64,000 bases of DNA from Cytobacillus sp. IB215665 (GTDB lineage Bacteria; Bacillota; Bacilli; Bacillales; SM2101): positions 186,001-250,000 of the forward strand of contig NZ_JAXBME010000001.1 in the NCBI RefSeq assembly GCF_033963835.1. Direction: 5' to 3'. Below are positions 42,217 through 51,901 of the stretch, one piece after another. Positions within the stretch are counted from its first letter, which is position 1, and each line of letters opens with the position of its first letter. The position numbers were made by a program, and so were the translations under genes. The notes beneath the pieces were generated by a model that worked only from the letters and a program-made list of their open reading frames with translations, did not search any database and was not told where the DNA came from.

Positions 42217-42797
42217 ATGTTCAAAAATCTTCCACACGGTATAAAAATTAGTATTTCTCGCTCAATATCTGCAGCATTCGAACAGTATATGAACAAAATT
42301 GAGTGGAATGAAGAAAAATATGATACCAATGATTTTATTCAGCATTGGAGACACTATGCAGACAAAAATGCATCATGGTTTGATAAAATAGAAGATGAAA
42401 TTAAAGAAAATCCTTTATTTCATGAACAGCTTGCGGATAAAATTAATGAAACAATTGAGAAGCTTTTATCAGAACAACCAACAAACGATCAAATACAACA
42501 AATCGAATCTCTAGTTAATGAACTGCAAATAGAAGATATTGATTATGCGTGTAAATCAGAAGCGAAATACCATATTGACCAATTAACAAAGGCTGTAAAA
42601 AAAAACAGCAACGACAAAAATTAACTGAAATCTTGTATTTTCAGGCATTCGAAGAAGAATTACCAGAACAGGCATATAGTCTTGATGAGCTCACGAAAAT
42701 TGGGAAGCAAGCACAGGAGAAGCTTAATTCGGCAGAAGAACTAACTGAAGAGCTTGATGATGTGACACAAAATAAAGAATTTAAATTGTACCATTAA
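42217..42797 (+). pseudogene. Uncharacterised helical protein gene, frameshifted in an A9 run
   Basis: Frame 1 from ATG42217 gives 135 residues (MFKNLPHGIKISISRS...) and stops at 42622-42624. At the run of nine A's (42597-42605) a -1 shift opens a second frame that runs, without a stop, for 64 codons to TAA42795. That part (KKQQRQKLTEILYFQAFEEE...EFKLYH) has the same Glu/Gln/Leu-rich helical character. The joined product would be about 193 residues. A single-base deletion, a sequencing error or programmed slippage would all explain it. A TTTTGGAGG ribosome site precedes the start. No known family recognised; no signal peptide, mostly amphipathic helix. Confidence 0.7.
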
Positions 42798-43111
42798 ACA
42801 ATATAAAGTATAGAGGGACAGGTTCCATAACCTATATGGGCCTGTCCTTAGTTAAGAGCAATTACACCCCACCAACCCACTTTAAAAACTCATTATGTGA
42901 CCTGGCTTCATCTACTATTCCTCTGAAAAGCTATGCAACTTCCGTATTTCTGCGCATTATACATTTATACTCTATTAGAACAGACTTAAAGAAGGTAATT
43001 TCGTTTAGTAGTGATAAAAATAGTAATATATAGACAAAATTTCTATTTTTTCATAAATATGAGACGATTATACTATATAATAAATATTATCCTTTTTAAG
43101 GGGGTTTTTAT

Positions 43112-43618
43112 GTGAGCATTTACTTTTACCTTACAAAGGTGTCGGTATCAGAAGTGCGGAGCGACACAGAGGAAAATGGTCTATTCTACAAAATTCTCAT
43201 TAATGAAAATCCAGCGATGTATAACTATAAAGATACACAGTTGAAGCATTTAGATGATGTCATTACTAGCCAAATTATTTATCACTTTGATGACGTGCAA
43301 ATACCTTTATCAGCTCTACCAAAACCACACTCGCATTCCACGGCGTTTTATTGTAAATCTAATTCCATTATTGAACTATACTTTTTATCTAATGATAAAA
43401 AACAATTAGTAGTTGCATCGATTTTCCTACAACATAATAAAATAAGCTTATTAACCTATAAGTGGAATAAACGAATGAAAGAGTATATCTTACAACCATT
43501 GCATGTAGAAGATAGTTTTATGGAAACCTCAATTCAAAGAGTATTAAAACGATTTAGTATTATGAGGGGAAATATTTGTGCATTTATGCTTTTTCCGAAT
43601 GAAAGAAAGAATAATTAG
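43112..43618 (+). CDS. Hypothetical protein
   Basis: A 168-residue protein with no membrane segment, alternating beta-like and charged stretches (SVSEVRSDTEENGLFYKILINENPA near the N-terminus, ICAFMLFPNERKN at the end). No family recognised. The start is GTG43112: AAGGGGG lies 8 bp upstream, and the overlapping ATG43110 would stop at once. It lies between the frameshifted gene and ywpF, convergent with ywpF. An inverted repeat ATCAACGATGTGA / TCTTACATCGTTGAT-like (about 43621-43684) follows and may terminate it. Confidence 0.6.
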   Translation: MSIYFYLTKVSVSEVRSDTEENGLFYKILINENPAMYNYKDTQLKHLDDVITSQIIYHFDDVQIPLSALPKPHSHSTAFYCKSNSIIELYFLSNDKKQLVVASIFLQHNKISLLTYKWNKRMKEYILQPLHVEDSFMETSIQRVLKRFSIMRGNICAFMLFPNERKNN

Positions 43619-43871
43619 TAGATCAACGATGTGATGGTCGAGTAAGCTGAAATATAGAAAAGGGTCAATCTTACATCGTTGATAGCTTGGTTAACATTCA
43701 CCATAACTGGTGAATATATAGTGTAAGGTCACAGACCCTAAGAGTACCTCAAAATAATATAATTAGGGCTTCAAATAAAGCTAAAGCGTGTATGCCACCA
43801 TGCATGAGAGGCTTTGTTGCATGGGGAGTATGTAACAAAGTGATAGATAGCATACATGCACATTTCATCAC

Positions 43872-44303
43872 TTATCGACTATTGTTATTAAGCTGTTGTT
43901 TAAATTCTTGTAATAGCTGTTCACCGTGTAAACCTCTTTGGAGTAAATCAGTTAATAATATTTCGGCACGTTTCGTTCTTCGGTTGATTAAGACACCGTC
44001 CATTAAAACGCTCACACTATCCCCCATGGTTGTAATCTTCTTTACTTTTACAGACATTGTTGCAGGGTCATTGTCTTTTTTGGAGATGACCGTTTGAATC
44101 GGAATGCTCTTTGTCTGACTCTGTTTATGTAGTTCATTGAATAGGTGTAAATAGTCTGGAACAATTAAAATATCAAGTAACCACCTGTTTTCGCCGTCCT
44201 CTTTATTAATGATTAACCCATCAAGTAATGATATGCCTTGTTTACTAACCTGTAATTCGTCATCATTTAATATAGTGAGGGCAACTAATCTGAAGGTTTT
44301 CAT
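43872..44303 (-). CDS. ywpF: YwpF family protein
   Basis: A 143-residue protein beginning MKTFRLVALTIL. Segments like QGISLLDGLIINKEDGENRWLLDI (about 19-42), TVKVKKI and the C-terminal RRTKRAEILLTDLLQRGLHGEQLLQEFK match the YwpF family of Bacillus, which has no known function. ATG at 44301-44303 (complement) is preceded by GGGAGG (complement of 44311-44316), so the five residues upstream in frame are excluded. The minus-strand orientation is opposite to the neighbours. The protein is soluble and cytosolic by sequence. Confidence 0.85.
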   Translation of the reverse strand: MKTFRLVALTILNDDELQVSKQGISLLDGLIINKEDGENRWLLDILIVPDYLHLFNELHKQSQTKSIPIQTVISKKDNDPATMSVKVKKITTMGDSVSVLMDGVLINRRTKRAEILLTDLLQRGLHGEQLLQEFKQQLNNNSR

Positions 44304-45318
44304 GTACACACCTCCCACATTTAATAAGAAACAACTTCATTTCTTACAGTATATCATAATCATTGAGGTATATTTTTAAAAGAAATAATGACAGTCTTAG
44401 TTCAGCGAGGTTTTTAATGTAGGCTCTTTTCATAAACTTTGCTGTTTTTTTAATTTATATTTTAAAAACTGATGTGTATGATTTGCTACGAACTCTAGTT
44501 GTGTGCACGAGGTTACTTCCTCATAGGAAATACAGCCTGAATGTAATAGGATTTTCGCTTACAAGCGACAGTTCAGCTAGTTAATATGTTAAACGAATAT
44601 ATTTAAGCTACTGGAAAATAGTATATGAATAATTTATCAGCACCAATAGGTCCTTTCATACATATCGTGTCCCCCATTGATTACGGGAAGTGCTATCAAA
44701 TGCCAAATCATTTGTTTACTGAATCTTATATGCTTATGATATTCTATATGTGTTCATATATAGGCGCTTGTATGTATAACTGTGCTAATCTTGTCAAGAG
44801 TTGACGATTATTATTGAGATGGATATGCTTGAAATCTATGAATACAGAACAACGTCTTGTTTTGATCGTTAGAAACTTCAGCAGCAATTGATGGTAGTTG
44901 GCAAGGTGTTACCTATTCTAGTGAAATTGTTACATTCATTCAGCAGTTCGAAGAAAGTGCGGGGATCGTATAACGTGTAAGTTGTTTATTTTCAACTCTA
45001 ACAAAGCCTTCACGCAACTATTAGCTTCATGTTCCAATACCTCTTCTGTTAACTCGAATCCTAAATTCCACTAAAATCTAGTTAGACCAATCACTGTAAT
45101 CCTATTATTCCTCTTGAATGTCTTCCCTATGTATAAATGATAATGATATATACAATAGGACTAGATAGTATGAAATTCGCTTTACGTTTTAGTCATGAGA
45201 AAAAATGGGTATAATAAACACAAAAAAATCATAGTTTATGAAGAAGGTTATTAATTCAATTAAAATCTATATACAGCTTGAATTTATATTAGTAGATTGG
45301 GGAGGCGATTCTTAAATA
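44304..45318 (+). other. About 1 kb without a supported gene, before the polysaccharide locus
   Basis: It contains copy C of the MITE-like repeat (44421-44537). A short in-frame fragment at 44872-44973 (ETSAAIDGSWQGVTYSSEI..., stop at 44971-44973) could be a gene remnant but is preceded by a stop and has no start. A TATAAT at 45210-45215 with a weak -35 may be the promoter of the following dehydrogenase gene, whose ribosome site GGGGAGG is at 45299-45305. Nothing else is recognisable. Confidence 0.5.
44421..44537 (+). mobile_element. MITE-like repeat, copy C
   Basis: AGGCTCTTTTCATAAACTTTG at the start, GCTACGAACTCTAGTTGTG inside (identical in large part to copy A) and TACAGCCT at the end. 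Shorter than the 171-bp units, with a deleted middle. Confidence 0.6.
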
Positions 45319-46485
45319 ATGAAAATAACAGTAGCGGGAGCAGGTTATGTAGGTTTATCAAATGCGATACTATTAGCGCAACATAATGAGGTAGTAGCGA
45401 TAGATATTCATCAGGAGAAGGTAGATTTGATTAACAATAGACAGTCTCCAATTGTAGATACAGAGATTGAAGAGTTTCTTACAACGAGGGACTTAAATTT
45501 ATCAGCAACAACAGATGTATATAAAGCTTATGAGCATGCGGAATATGTTATTATTTCTACACCAACGAACTATGACCCTGACAAGAATTATTTTAATACT
45601 AGAACAGTTGAAGCTGTGATCGCGAATGTCCTTGCAGTGAACCCAAAGGCTACTATGATTATAAAATCGACTGTTCCTGTAGGATATACTAGCAGAGTGA
45701 AGGAAATGTTTGAGACGGATAATATCATCTTCTCACCGGAATTTTTAAGAGAGGGTAGAGCACTTCATGATAATTTATATCCTTCAAGAATTATCATTGG
45801 AGAAAAATCTGAAAGAGCAGAAAGGTTTGCAAGCTTATTAGCAGAAGGGGCCATTAAAAAAGACATCTCTATTTTATATACAGACTCTGCTGAAGCTGAA
45901 GCAGTTAAGCTTTTTTCCAATACCTATTTAGCGATGAGAGTAGCTTATTTTAACGAACTAGATACGTATGCTGAAATACGAGGACTAAATACAAAAGAAA
46001 TTATTGATGGTGTTGGACTTGATCCTAGAATCGGCAATCATTATAATAACCCTTCATTTGGGTATGGTGGATATTGTTTGCCTAAGGATACGAAGCAACT
46101 GTTAGCAAATTACGAGGATGTGCCTAATCATATCATTGGTGCTATCGTAGATTCTAATCGAACACGAAAAGATCATATAGCGGATCAAATTATAGCAAAA
46201 AAGCCCAAAGTTGTAGGGATATATAGATTGACAATGAAAACAAACTCAGATAATTTTAGAGATTCATCTATTCAAGGTATTATGAAAAGAATTAAAGCTA
46301 AAGGAATAGAGGTTGTAGTGTACGAGCCAGCTTTAAATGAAGAACTTTTCTTTCACTCAAAAGTTATTAAGGATTTATCTCAATTTAAAATGTTAGCAGA
46401 TGTCATTGTTTCAAATAGGCTTAGTGCCGAAATTGAAGATGTTGAAGAGAAAGTATACACAAGAGATTTGTATAATACAGACTAG
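45319..46485 (+). CDS. ugd: UDP-glucose 6-dehydrogenase
   Basis: A 388-residue nucleotide-sugar dehydrogenase that oxidises UDP-glucose twice to UDP-glucuronate. N-terminal NAD site GAGYVG (7-12), [23 protein letters not shown] (138-149), the conserved K197-N201 segment [18 protein letters not shown] and the catalytic Cys253 in [15 protein letters not shown]. The 388-residue form resembles the compact E. coli/Streptococcus Ugd type. It opens the polysaccharide locus and supplies its uronic acid precursor; UDP-ManNAc dehydrogenase is less likely from the sequence type. Ribosome site GGGGAGG, 13 bp from ATG45319. Confidence 0.93.
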   Translation: MKITVAGAGYVGLSNAILLAQHNEVVAIDIHQEKVDLINNRQSPIVDTEIEEFLTTRDLNLSATTDVYKAYEHAEYVIISTPTNYDPDKNYFNTRTVEAVIANVLAVNPKATMIIKSTVPVGYTSRVKEMFETDNIIFSPEFLREGRALHDNLYPSRIIIGEKSERAERFASLLAEGAIKKDISILYTDSAEAEAVKLFSNTYLAMRVAYFNELDTYAEIRGLNTKEIIDGVGLDPRIGNHYNNPSFGYGGYCLPKDTKQLLANYEDVPNHIIGAIVDSNRTRKDHIADQIIAKKPKVVGIYRLTMKTNSDNFRDSSIQGIMKRIKAKGIEVVVYEPALNEELFFHSKVIKDLSQFKMLADVIVSNRLSAEIEDVEEKVYTRDLYNTD

Positions 46486-46521
46486 CTACAATAAGAAGTA
46501 AGCTGAAAGGGTAGAGTTTAT

Positions 46522-47001
46522 ATGGTGAAAGGCCGCAAGAAGCCGAGTTATATCATTTTATGGATTACAGTCATTACATGGATGATGCTTATTTTTTATT
46601 TATCCTCACAAGTGGAGGAACAATCCGATAATCTAAGTACAAACATCACCAAAGTTATTATAGAATCAGCTGAAAAGGTTTCACCTCAATCTGAATTTAG
46701 TTTATATAAAATGAATCGTTTAGTAAGAAAAAATGCCCATTTTATCGCTTACTTAGTATTAGGAATGCTAGTTGTGTTTGCATTGAGGAGCAGTGGGAAG
46801 TCCGGTTTGAAATCCTTTGGTGTTGCGCTCATGATTTGTGTATTATACGCCATCTCGGATGAACTCCATCAGCTATTTGTACCTGGCAGAGGTGCTCAAA
46901 TGAGAGATGTTATCATTGATAGTGCTGGTGCTATCGTTGGTATTAGTATGTCCTTCCTGCCAAAACTTTTTCTGTTGAATAGTAAATACGAAACCTCTTA
47001 A
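46522..47001 (+). CDS. VanZ family membrane protein
   Basis: A 159-residue protein with a VanZ-like fold: membrane segments at about 9-26, 74-91, 97-112 and 134-152. The family motif is RKNAHFIAYLVLGML (about 73-87), followed by YAISDELHQLFVPGRGAQMRDVIIDSAGAIVGI (about 112-144, given as DELHQLFVPGRGAQMRDV). The family is common in Firmicutes near envelope genes; VanZ itself gives teicoplanin resistance by an unknown route. ATG46522 follows AAAGGG. A terminator overlaps its stop codon. Confidence 0.88.
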   Translation: MVKGRKKPSYIILWITVITWMMLIFYLSSQVEEQSDNLSTNITKVIIESAEKVSPQSEFSLYKMNRLVRKNAHFIAYLVLGMLVVFALRSSGKSGLKSFGVALMICVLYAISDELHQLFVPGRGAQMRDVIIDSAGAIVGISMSFLPKLFLLNSKYETS

Positions 47002-47041
47002 TCTACTTTCTGTTGATTGAGAGGTTTTTTAATAGCTAAGA
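46992..47041 (+). terminator. Rho-independent terminator after the VanZ-family gene
   Basis: Stem AACCTCTTAATC / GATTGAGAGGTT (46992-47003 with 47024-47035), overlapping the stop codon, followed by T's. Confidence 0.85.
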
Positions 47042-47230
47042 AGTTTTATGTAAATCTAAGTCAAGTTCTATCACTCTGATTCCACTATATATCTTCCCTA
47101 GTATCTTTCTTTTAAAACTTGCACTATTGGCTATATTCATACTTAACGTGTGTGTATATTAACCTCATAAATTATTAATATTCATCTTGTGAAAATAGTA
47201 ACAATATCTTATGAAAAGCACTTTTTAAAA

Positions 47231-47379
47231 GGCAGTTTTCTCATAAATTGTTTTTCGTATTACGAATTAAACACGTATACAACTAGATTTCATATCATCT
47301 TTTCTTCTTTAAAGCCGAGGACTGTTGATTAAAACGATATTTTTATAGTTTAGGAACGATAGCAACAAAATTTGAAAAT
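47231..47379 (-). mobile_element. MITE-like repeat, full inverted copy D
   Basis: Begins GGCAGTTTTCTCATAAATTG, contains AAACACGTATACAACTAGA and ATCATCTTTTCTTCTTT, and ends GATAGCAACAAAATTTGAAAA, the complement of the left end of copies A-C. Both ends are present, so this is a complete copy in reverse. The rest of 47042-47622 holds only the mini-ORF at 47473. Confidence 0.65.
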
Positions 47380-47472
47380 ATCCTTAACAAAAAATGACAT
47401 ATTGATAAATGAAGATGCATAGTATTTTTTATCTATAAATTATTGAAAGATGCGAGAAGGAGTGAGAATACT

Positions 47473-47502
47473 ATGCCAAAAGAAGTAGTCATACATACAT
47501 AA
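47473..47502 (+). other. Nine-codon ORF with strong ribosome site (leader-like or remnant)
   Basis: GAAGGAGTGAG precedes ATG47473, which reads MPKEVVIHT then TAA. Another short ORF (MKQIKVT, TGA) begins at 47521. They may be a leader of the following epimerase gene or the start of a decayed gene; no function is assigned. Confidence 0.3.
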
Positions 47503-47622
47503 CGTGGAAAAGGAATAAGGATGAAGCAAATTAAGGTAACTTGAAAGTATTGATTGGTAGATTCATATGATAACTAATGAAAAAATGGCGCAAATCAGTT
47601 AATAAAATGAGGGGGAGCAATA

Positions 47623-48555
47623 ATGGGTACGAAAATAATGGTAACTGGCGGTTGTGGTTTTATTGGATCTCATATAGTAGATCAACTACTGGAACAACAA
47701 TATGAAGTTGTAGTAGTGGATAATCTCAGCTCTGGTCGTTTAGATAACATTCCTTCAAATAAGGTTGAGTTGTATGTATGTGATGTGACAAGTGATGAAT
47801 TCCATGAGGTTGTGCAAAAAACAAAACCAGATTACATCATACATCAAGCAGCACATGTATCAGTTGTCAATTCTACAATGAACATGATGCACGATGCTGA
47901 AATTAATATTAAGGGTTCTTTAAATGTAATTGAAGCAGCCAAACGGTTTAAAGTACAAAAGATTATTTTTGCATCATCAGCTGCTGTGTACGGTGAAACG
48001 CAATACCTACCGATTGATATCTATCATCCTACAAAGCCCCAATCACCATATGGTTTATCCAAATGGACAACAGAGGAATATTTGAAAATGGCTTCAAAGT
48101 ATTATGGTGTGAAGTTCAGTATTTTAAGGTATAGCAATGTTTATGGACCACGTCAAAACTATTTAGGGGAAGGTGGAGTAGTAGCCATCTTTGCCACTCA
48201 AATGAGTAATCATGAGGAAATTAGCATTTTTGGTGACGGTGAGCAAACGAGAGATTTTATTTATGTGAAGGATGTAGCTGCTGCTAATATTCGAGCCTTG
48301 AAGAATGGTGATGGATTAGTCTTAAATGTTTCTTCAACAATGCCAGTAACAATAAATTATTTATTTAAGACAATGACAGCATTGCTGGATTATAAGCAAG
48401 AAGCAAGCTATCACAATTCTCGAAAAGGAGAAATAGCGAATAGCGTATTATGTAACAAATCTACAAAGGAACATTTAAATTGGAATTTGTCCTACTCATT
48501 TCAAGAAGGTTTAAAAGAAACGATAGATTATTATAAAAACTATTCTTTAGTATAA
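47623..48555 (+). CDS. NAD-dependent sugar-nucleotide epimerase (UDP-glucose 4-epimerase-like)
   Basis: A 310-residue extended short-chain dehydrogenase. The NAD site is GGCGFIG (9-15). The catalytic pair is Y143 and K147 in SPYGLSKWTTEEYL, with SSAAVYG (118-124) supplying the Ser/Thr. It has DNLSSGRLDNIP and the FGDGEQTRDFIYVKDVA motif of the GalE-like group. It probably interconverts UDP-Glc and UDP-Gal or their N-acetyl forms for the polysaccharide locus; the substrate cannot be fixed. The ribosome site is GAGGGGG. A terminator follows. Confidence 0.88.
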   Translation: MGTKIMVTGGCGFIGSHIVDQLLEQQYEVVVVDNLSSGRLDNIPSNKVELYVCDVTSDEFHEVVQKTKPDYIIHQAAHVSVVNSTMNMMHDAEINIKGSLNVIEAAKRFKVQKIIFASSAAVYGETQYLPIDIYHPTKPQSPYGLSKWTTEEYLKMASKYYGVKFSILRYSNVYGPRQNYLGEGGVVAIFATQMSNHEEISIFGDGEQTRDFIYVKDVAAANIRALKNGDGLVLNVSSTMPVTINYLFKTMTALLDYKQEASYHNSRKGEIANSVLCNKSTKEHLNWNLSYSFQEGLKETIDYYKNYSLV

Positions 48556-48568
48556 AGTAGATTTCACA

Positions 48569-48619
48569 AAGATTGCCTATCACTTCACTAAAAAGCTGTT
48601 GGTTGGCGATCTTATTTTT
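48569..48619 (+). terminator. Hairpin terminator after the epimerase gene
   Basis: AAGATTGCC (48569-48577) pairs with GGCGATCTT (48605-48613) with one T-G mismatch, followed by ATTTTTA. The rest of the spacer to 48881 has no gene; a weak promoter-like TTGGTT-N17-CATATT lies at 48719-48747. Confidence 0.6.
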
Positions 48620-48881
48620 AATATTTTTCTACTCTTTATGATAGAAACTCTCTTAATTTTTTAATAATGATAAAAACAGTATTAATAAGTAATCAAGTGC
48701 ATATAATGAATCAAGGTTTTGGTTAAACACGTTTCAGCGTTCATATTCCAACCATGAAGCGTATAAAAAAGTAGAGTTGTATCTTTATAGCACTAGTTAG
48801 AGGAGGGATACTTGTTCCCCATAGAGAGTGAGGATAGGAAGTAGGATAAATTGTTAAACAAAACAGGAGGGAAGCAGCGTA

Positions 48882-49541
48882 TTGAAAACAACAAATAACT
48901 TTTTCGACACTTATGTTTCTGCTACTTACATAGAAAAAGATAGTTTTAAAGTACAAAAGAATATTGTATTTCCAGTAATGAAAAGGTGGGCAGATATACT
49001 CCTTTCGCTAATCGGATTGTTAATGACATCTCTTATTATTATCGTATTTGCTATTTTGATAAAACTGGAGACACCAGGGCCTGCATTTTTTATTCAAAAA
49101 AGAGTAGGTAAAAATGGTAAATATTTTAATTTAATCAAATTGCGCTCTATGTGTGTAGATGCTGAAAAGAATGGAGCTCAATGGGCCCAAAAAAATGATC
49201 CAAGAGTGACGAAGGTTGGAAGCTTTATGCGAAAAACAAGGATAGATGAACTACCCCAATTTATTAACGTATTAAGAGGTAACATGAGTATTGTAGGTCC
49301 AAGACCTGAACGTCCGATGTTTACAGCTCAATTTAACGAAGAAATACCTGGCTTCATAAATCGCTTATCAGTAAAACCAGGATTAACTGGATGGGCTCAA
49401 ATTAATGGCGGATATGAGATTACTCCATATGAGAAATTAAAGCTGGATCTTTATTATATAGACAATCAATCATTTTTGATGGAGCTGAAGATTATGGTAA
49501 AAACAGTTCGCATCGTATTAACAGGAAATGGAGCAAGGTAA
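48882..49541 (+). CDS. Initiating sugar-phosphate transferase (EpsL/WcaJ C-terminal type)
   Basis: A 219-residue bacterial sugar transferase that loads the first sugar phosphate onto undecaprenyl phosphate. A single membrane helix (about 38-60, the re-entrant helix of the family) is followed by [26 protein letters not shown] (about 66-91), the acidic [25 protein letters not shown]-type segment (about 108-130), [10 protein letters not shown] and [15 protein letters not shown] (about 165-179). The start is TTG48882 with CAGGAGGG 10 bp upstream. It heads the main gene run of the locus. Confidence 0.93.
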   Translation: [219 protein letters not shown]

Positions 49542-49580
49542 TTATAGACGATTGAATTTAAATATGAGGAGATAAAAAAT

Positions 49581-50594
49581 ATGATTTTAGTAACGGGTGC
49601 TGCAGGTTTTATTGGCTATCATTTATCACAGTATCTATTAAAAGAAGGACATGAAGTTTTAGGCATAGACAACTTAAATGATTACTATGATGTCACATTA
49701 AAAGAAGATAGATTGAAATTACTTGAGGTAAACAAGAGGTTTACATTTGAAAAGGTAGATTTGAAAGACCAAGATCAAGTTTTGCATATTTTTAAAAGTT
49801 ACCCTATATGTAAAGTGATTAACTTAGCAGCACAGGCGGGTGTTCGATATAGCTTAGAAAATCCTTTATCTTATATTCATTCTAACGTTCTAGGCTTTAC
49901 AAATATATTGGAGGCGTGTAGACATCATGGCATTAAACATCTCATTTATGCATCATCAAGTTCGGTTTATGGTGCTAATAAAAAAATGCCGTACGCTGTT
50001 CAAGATAATGTAGATCATCCTATAAGTCTTTATGCAGCTACAAAAAAGTCAAATGAGTTACTCGCACATACGTATAGTCATTTGTATGGTTTGCCTACTA
50101 CTGGATTAAGGTTTTTTACAGTTTACGGCCCAATGGGAAGACCTGATATGGCTTACTTTAAATTTACGAAATCAATTATTGAAGGGAAACCTATACAAGT
50201 ATTTAATCATGGAAAGATGAAGAGGGATTTTACTTATATAGATGATATCGTAGAGGGAATTGTTAATTTAATAGATAAGATTCCTCAATCGAATGACAGC
50301 TGGAATAGAGAGCATCCTGTGCCAGATTCAAGCTATGCACCGTATAAAGTATACAATATTGGTAATAACCGTCCAGTCGAATTAATGACCTTTATCCATA
50401 CAATTGAAAAGGCCGTTGGAAAAAAAGCAATCATCGAATACCTGCCGATGCAACCAGGGGATGTAAAAGAAACGTATGCAGATATAGATTCATTAACAAA
50501 TGATATCGGCTTTACACCATCAACTAGCATTGAGCAAGGAATACATCAATTTGTAGATTGGTACAAAAAATACTACACTCCAATAACGAAATAG
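49581..50594 (+). CDS. UDP-glucuronate 4-epimerase-like protein
   Basis: A 337-residue extended SDR enzyme. NAD site GAAGFIG (6-12), GIDNLNDYYDVTLKEDRL (28-45) which is typical of UDP-GlcA 4-epimerases, SSSSVYG (125-131) and Y151/K155 (YAATKKSNELLAHTYSHLYGLP). GPMGRPDMAYFKF (about 184-196) is a hallmark of the CapI/GAE group, which converts UDP-GlcA to UDP-GalA. Together with the ugd gene this suggests galacturonate in the polymer. The ribosome site is GAGGAGA; the next gene starts 15 bp after the stop. Confidence 0.9.
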   Translation: MILVTGAAGFIGYHLSQYLLKEGHEVLGIDNLNDYYDVTLKEDRLKLLEVNKRFTFEKVDLKDQDQVLHIFKSYPICKVINLAAQAGVRYSLENPLSYIHSNVLGFTNILEACRHHGIKHLIYASSSSVYGANKKMPYAVQDNVDHPISLYAATKKSNELLAHTYSHLYGLPTTGLRFFTVYGPMGRPDMAYFKFTKSIIEGKPIQVFNHGKMKRDFTYIDDIVEGIVNLIDKIPQSNDSWNREHPVPDSSYAPYKVYNIGNNRPVELMTFIHTIEKAVGKKAIIEYLPMQPGDVKETYADIDSLTNDIGFTPSTSIEQGIHQFVDWYKKYYTPITK

Positions 50595-50608
50595 GGGAAG
50601 TTGGTTAT

Positions 50609-51802
50609 ATGAATCATAAGAATGTGAAGGTTCTTCATATGTCAACAATTGATTTAACGATAAAAGATATGTTATTAGATAAAATGGATGAACTAAGGGA
50701 GTTAAATTATACGATTGAGTTTCTTTCTGATGATACTGGCTTAGTTACAGACATAGAGAGCAGAGGTTATCGTCACATTACAGTAAGTATGTCTCGTAAA
50801 ATAAAACCACTGAAGGATCTTGCTAGTATTATGAAGATTGTTAAAATCTTGAAAAATGAGAAATATGATATTGTGCATACACATGCAGCTAAAGCGGGTG
50901 TCATAGGTCGAATAGCAGCGAGGATAGCAGGAGTAAAAATAATTATCCATACAAGTCATGGCTTACCTTTTTATCAGGGCCAATCGAACATAAAAAACTT
51001 TGTCTATAAAGGTTTAGAGAGGGTGGCTAGTTTTTTTAGTCATGCTTACTTTTCTCAAAACAAAGAAGATTTGAATGTTATAAGGAAGATAGTACCGAAA
51101 AGAATTATAACCGCTTATGAAGGAAATGGTATTCCTTTAACTAAAATTGATAATTATGAGAAGCTAACGGTTTCCAGAAAAACAGAGCTGCAACAAAGCA
51201 TAGGTATTAACAATAATGAATTTGTATTTTTAATGGGTGCAAGGTTTGAAGGTGTAAAAAATTATCAAATGCTATTGAGGTCCATTGCCAATTTAAAAGC
51301 TGATCGTCCTTGTAAGTTTCTTCTTGCCGGTACAGGAGAAGAATTAGAAAGTATGAAGTTATTGGCTGAGAACCTTCGTATTAAAGATAAAGTTTTATTT
51401 TTAGGATATAGGAAAGATATATATGACTTAATCCAACTATGTGATGCTGTTATTCTAACTTCGGAAAAAGAAGGGATACCGAGAATTTTAATGGAAGCTA
51501 TGGCGTTTAATAAACCAGTGTTAGCTACAAACGTGTTAGGAACGAAAGAATTAGTTGTGCATAATCAAACGGGTGAATTAGTAGAATTAAATGACATAGA
51601 AGGTTTAACAGAAACAATGTCCAAGTGGATTTCAGAGAATTATAGATTAGAATTGGAACAATATGCAAAAAACTCACGAGAAAGAATAATGAGTGAATTT
51701 ACCGAAGCTAAAGTGGCAGTTAGACTAGATAGTCTTTATAAAGATTTAATAAGCAAAGTATATGATATTAATTCAATGAATGAGAGGTTAAGGAGCTATT
51801 AA
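50609..51802 (+). CDS. Glycosyltransferase family 4
   Basis: A 397-residue GT-B glycosyltransferase. The N-terminal Rossmann-like domain has KYDIVHTHAAKAGVIGRIAARIAGV (about 88-112, given in short as VHTHAAKAGVIGRIAA). The C-terminal domain has FLMGARFEGVKNYQMLL, LFLGYRKDIYDLIQLCDAVILTSEKEGIPRILMEAMAFNKPVLAT with the EGIPR..MEAMA motif. ATG50609 follows AGGGGAAG; the frame is open earlier, inside the previous gene. It transfers a sugar during repeat-unit assembly at the membrane; donor and acceptor unknown. Confidence 0.9.
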   Translation: MNHKNVKVLHMSTIDLTIKDMLLDKMDELRELNYTIEFLSDDTGLVTDIESRGYRHITVSMSRKIKPLKDLASIMKIVKILKNEKYDIVHTHAAKAGVIGRIAARIAGVKIIIHTSHGLPFYQGQSNIKNFVYKGLERVASFFSHAYFSQNKEDLNVIRKIVPKRIITAYEGNGIPLTKIDNYEKLTVSRKTELQQSIGINNNEFVFLMGARFEGVKNYQMLLRSIANLKADRPCKFLLAGTGEELESMKLLAENLRIKDKVLFLGYRKDIYDLIQLCDAVILTSEKEGIPRILMEAMAFNKPVLATNVLGTKELVVHNQTGELVELNDIEGLTETMSKWISENYRLELEQYAKNSRERIMSEFTEAKVAVRLDSLYKDLISKVYDINSMNERLRSY

Positions 51803-51901
51803 ACTATTAATGAATCGTATGTTAGCAAGCATGTCCCCATGATTTGTTTTTATAGTCACAATAGTTACTTATAATTGATTTCATATGAGGTGAATTTAAG
51901 A

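Noticed and set aside
42836-43033. 65-codon plus-strand ORF after the frameshifted gene
   Set aside because: Begins inside a hairpin (AGGGACAGG / CCTGTCCTT, 42814-42849), has no ribosome site and no protein-like pattern.
43792-44097. Plus-strand ORF of 101 codons opposite ywpF
   Set aside because: Overlaps the recognised YwpF gene on the other strand; no ribosome site.
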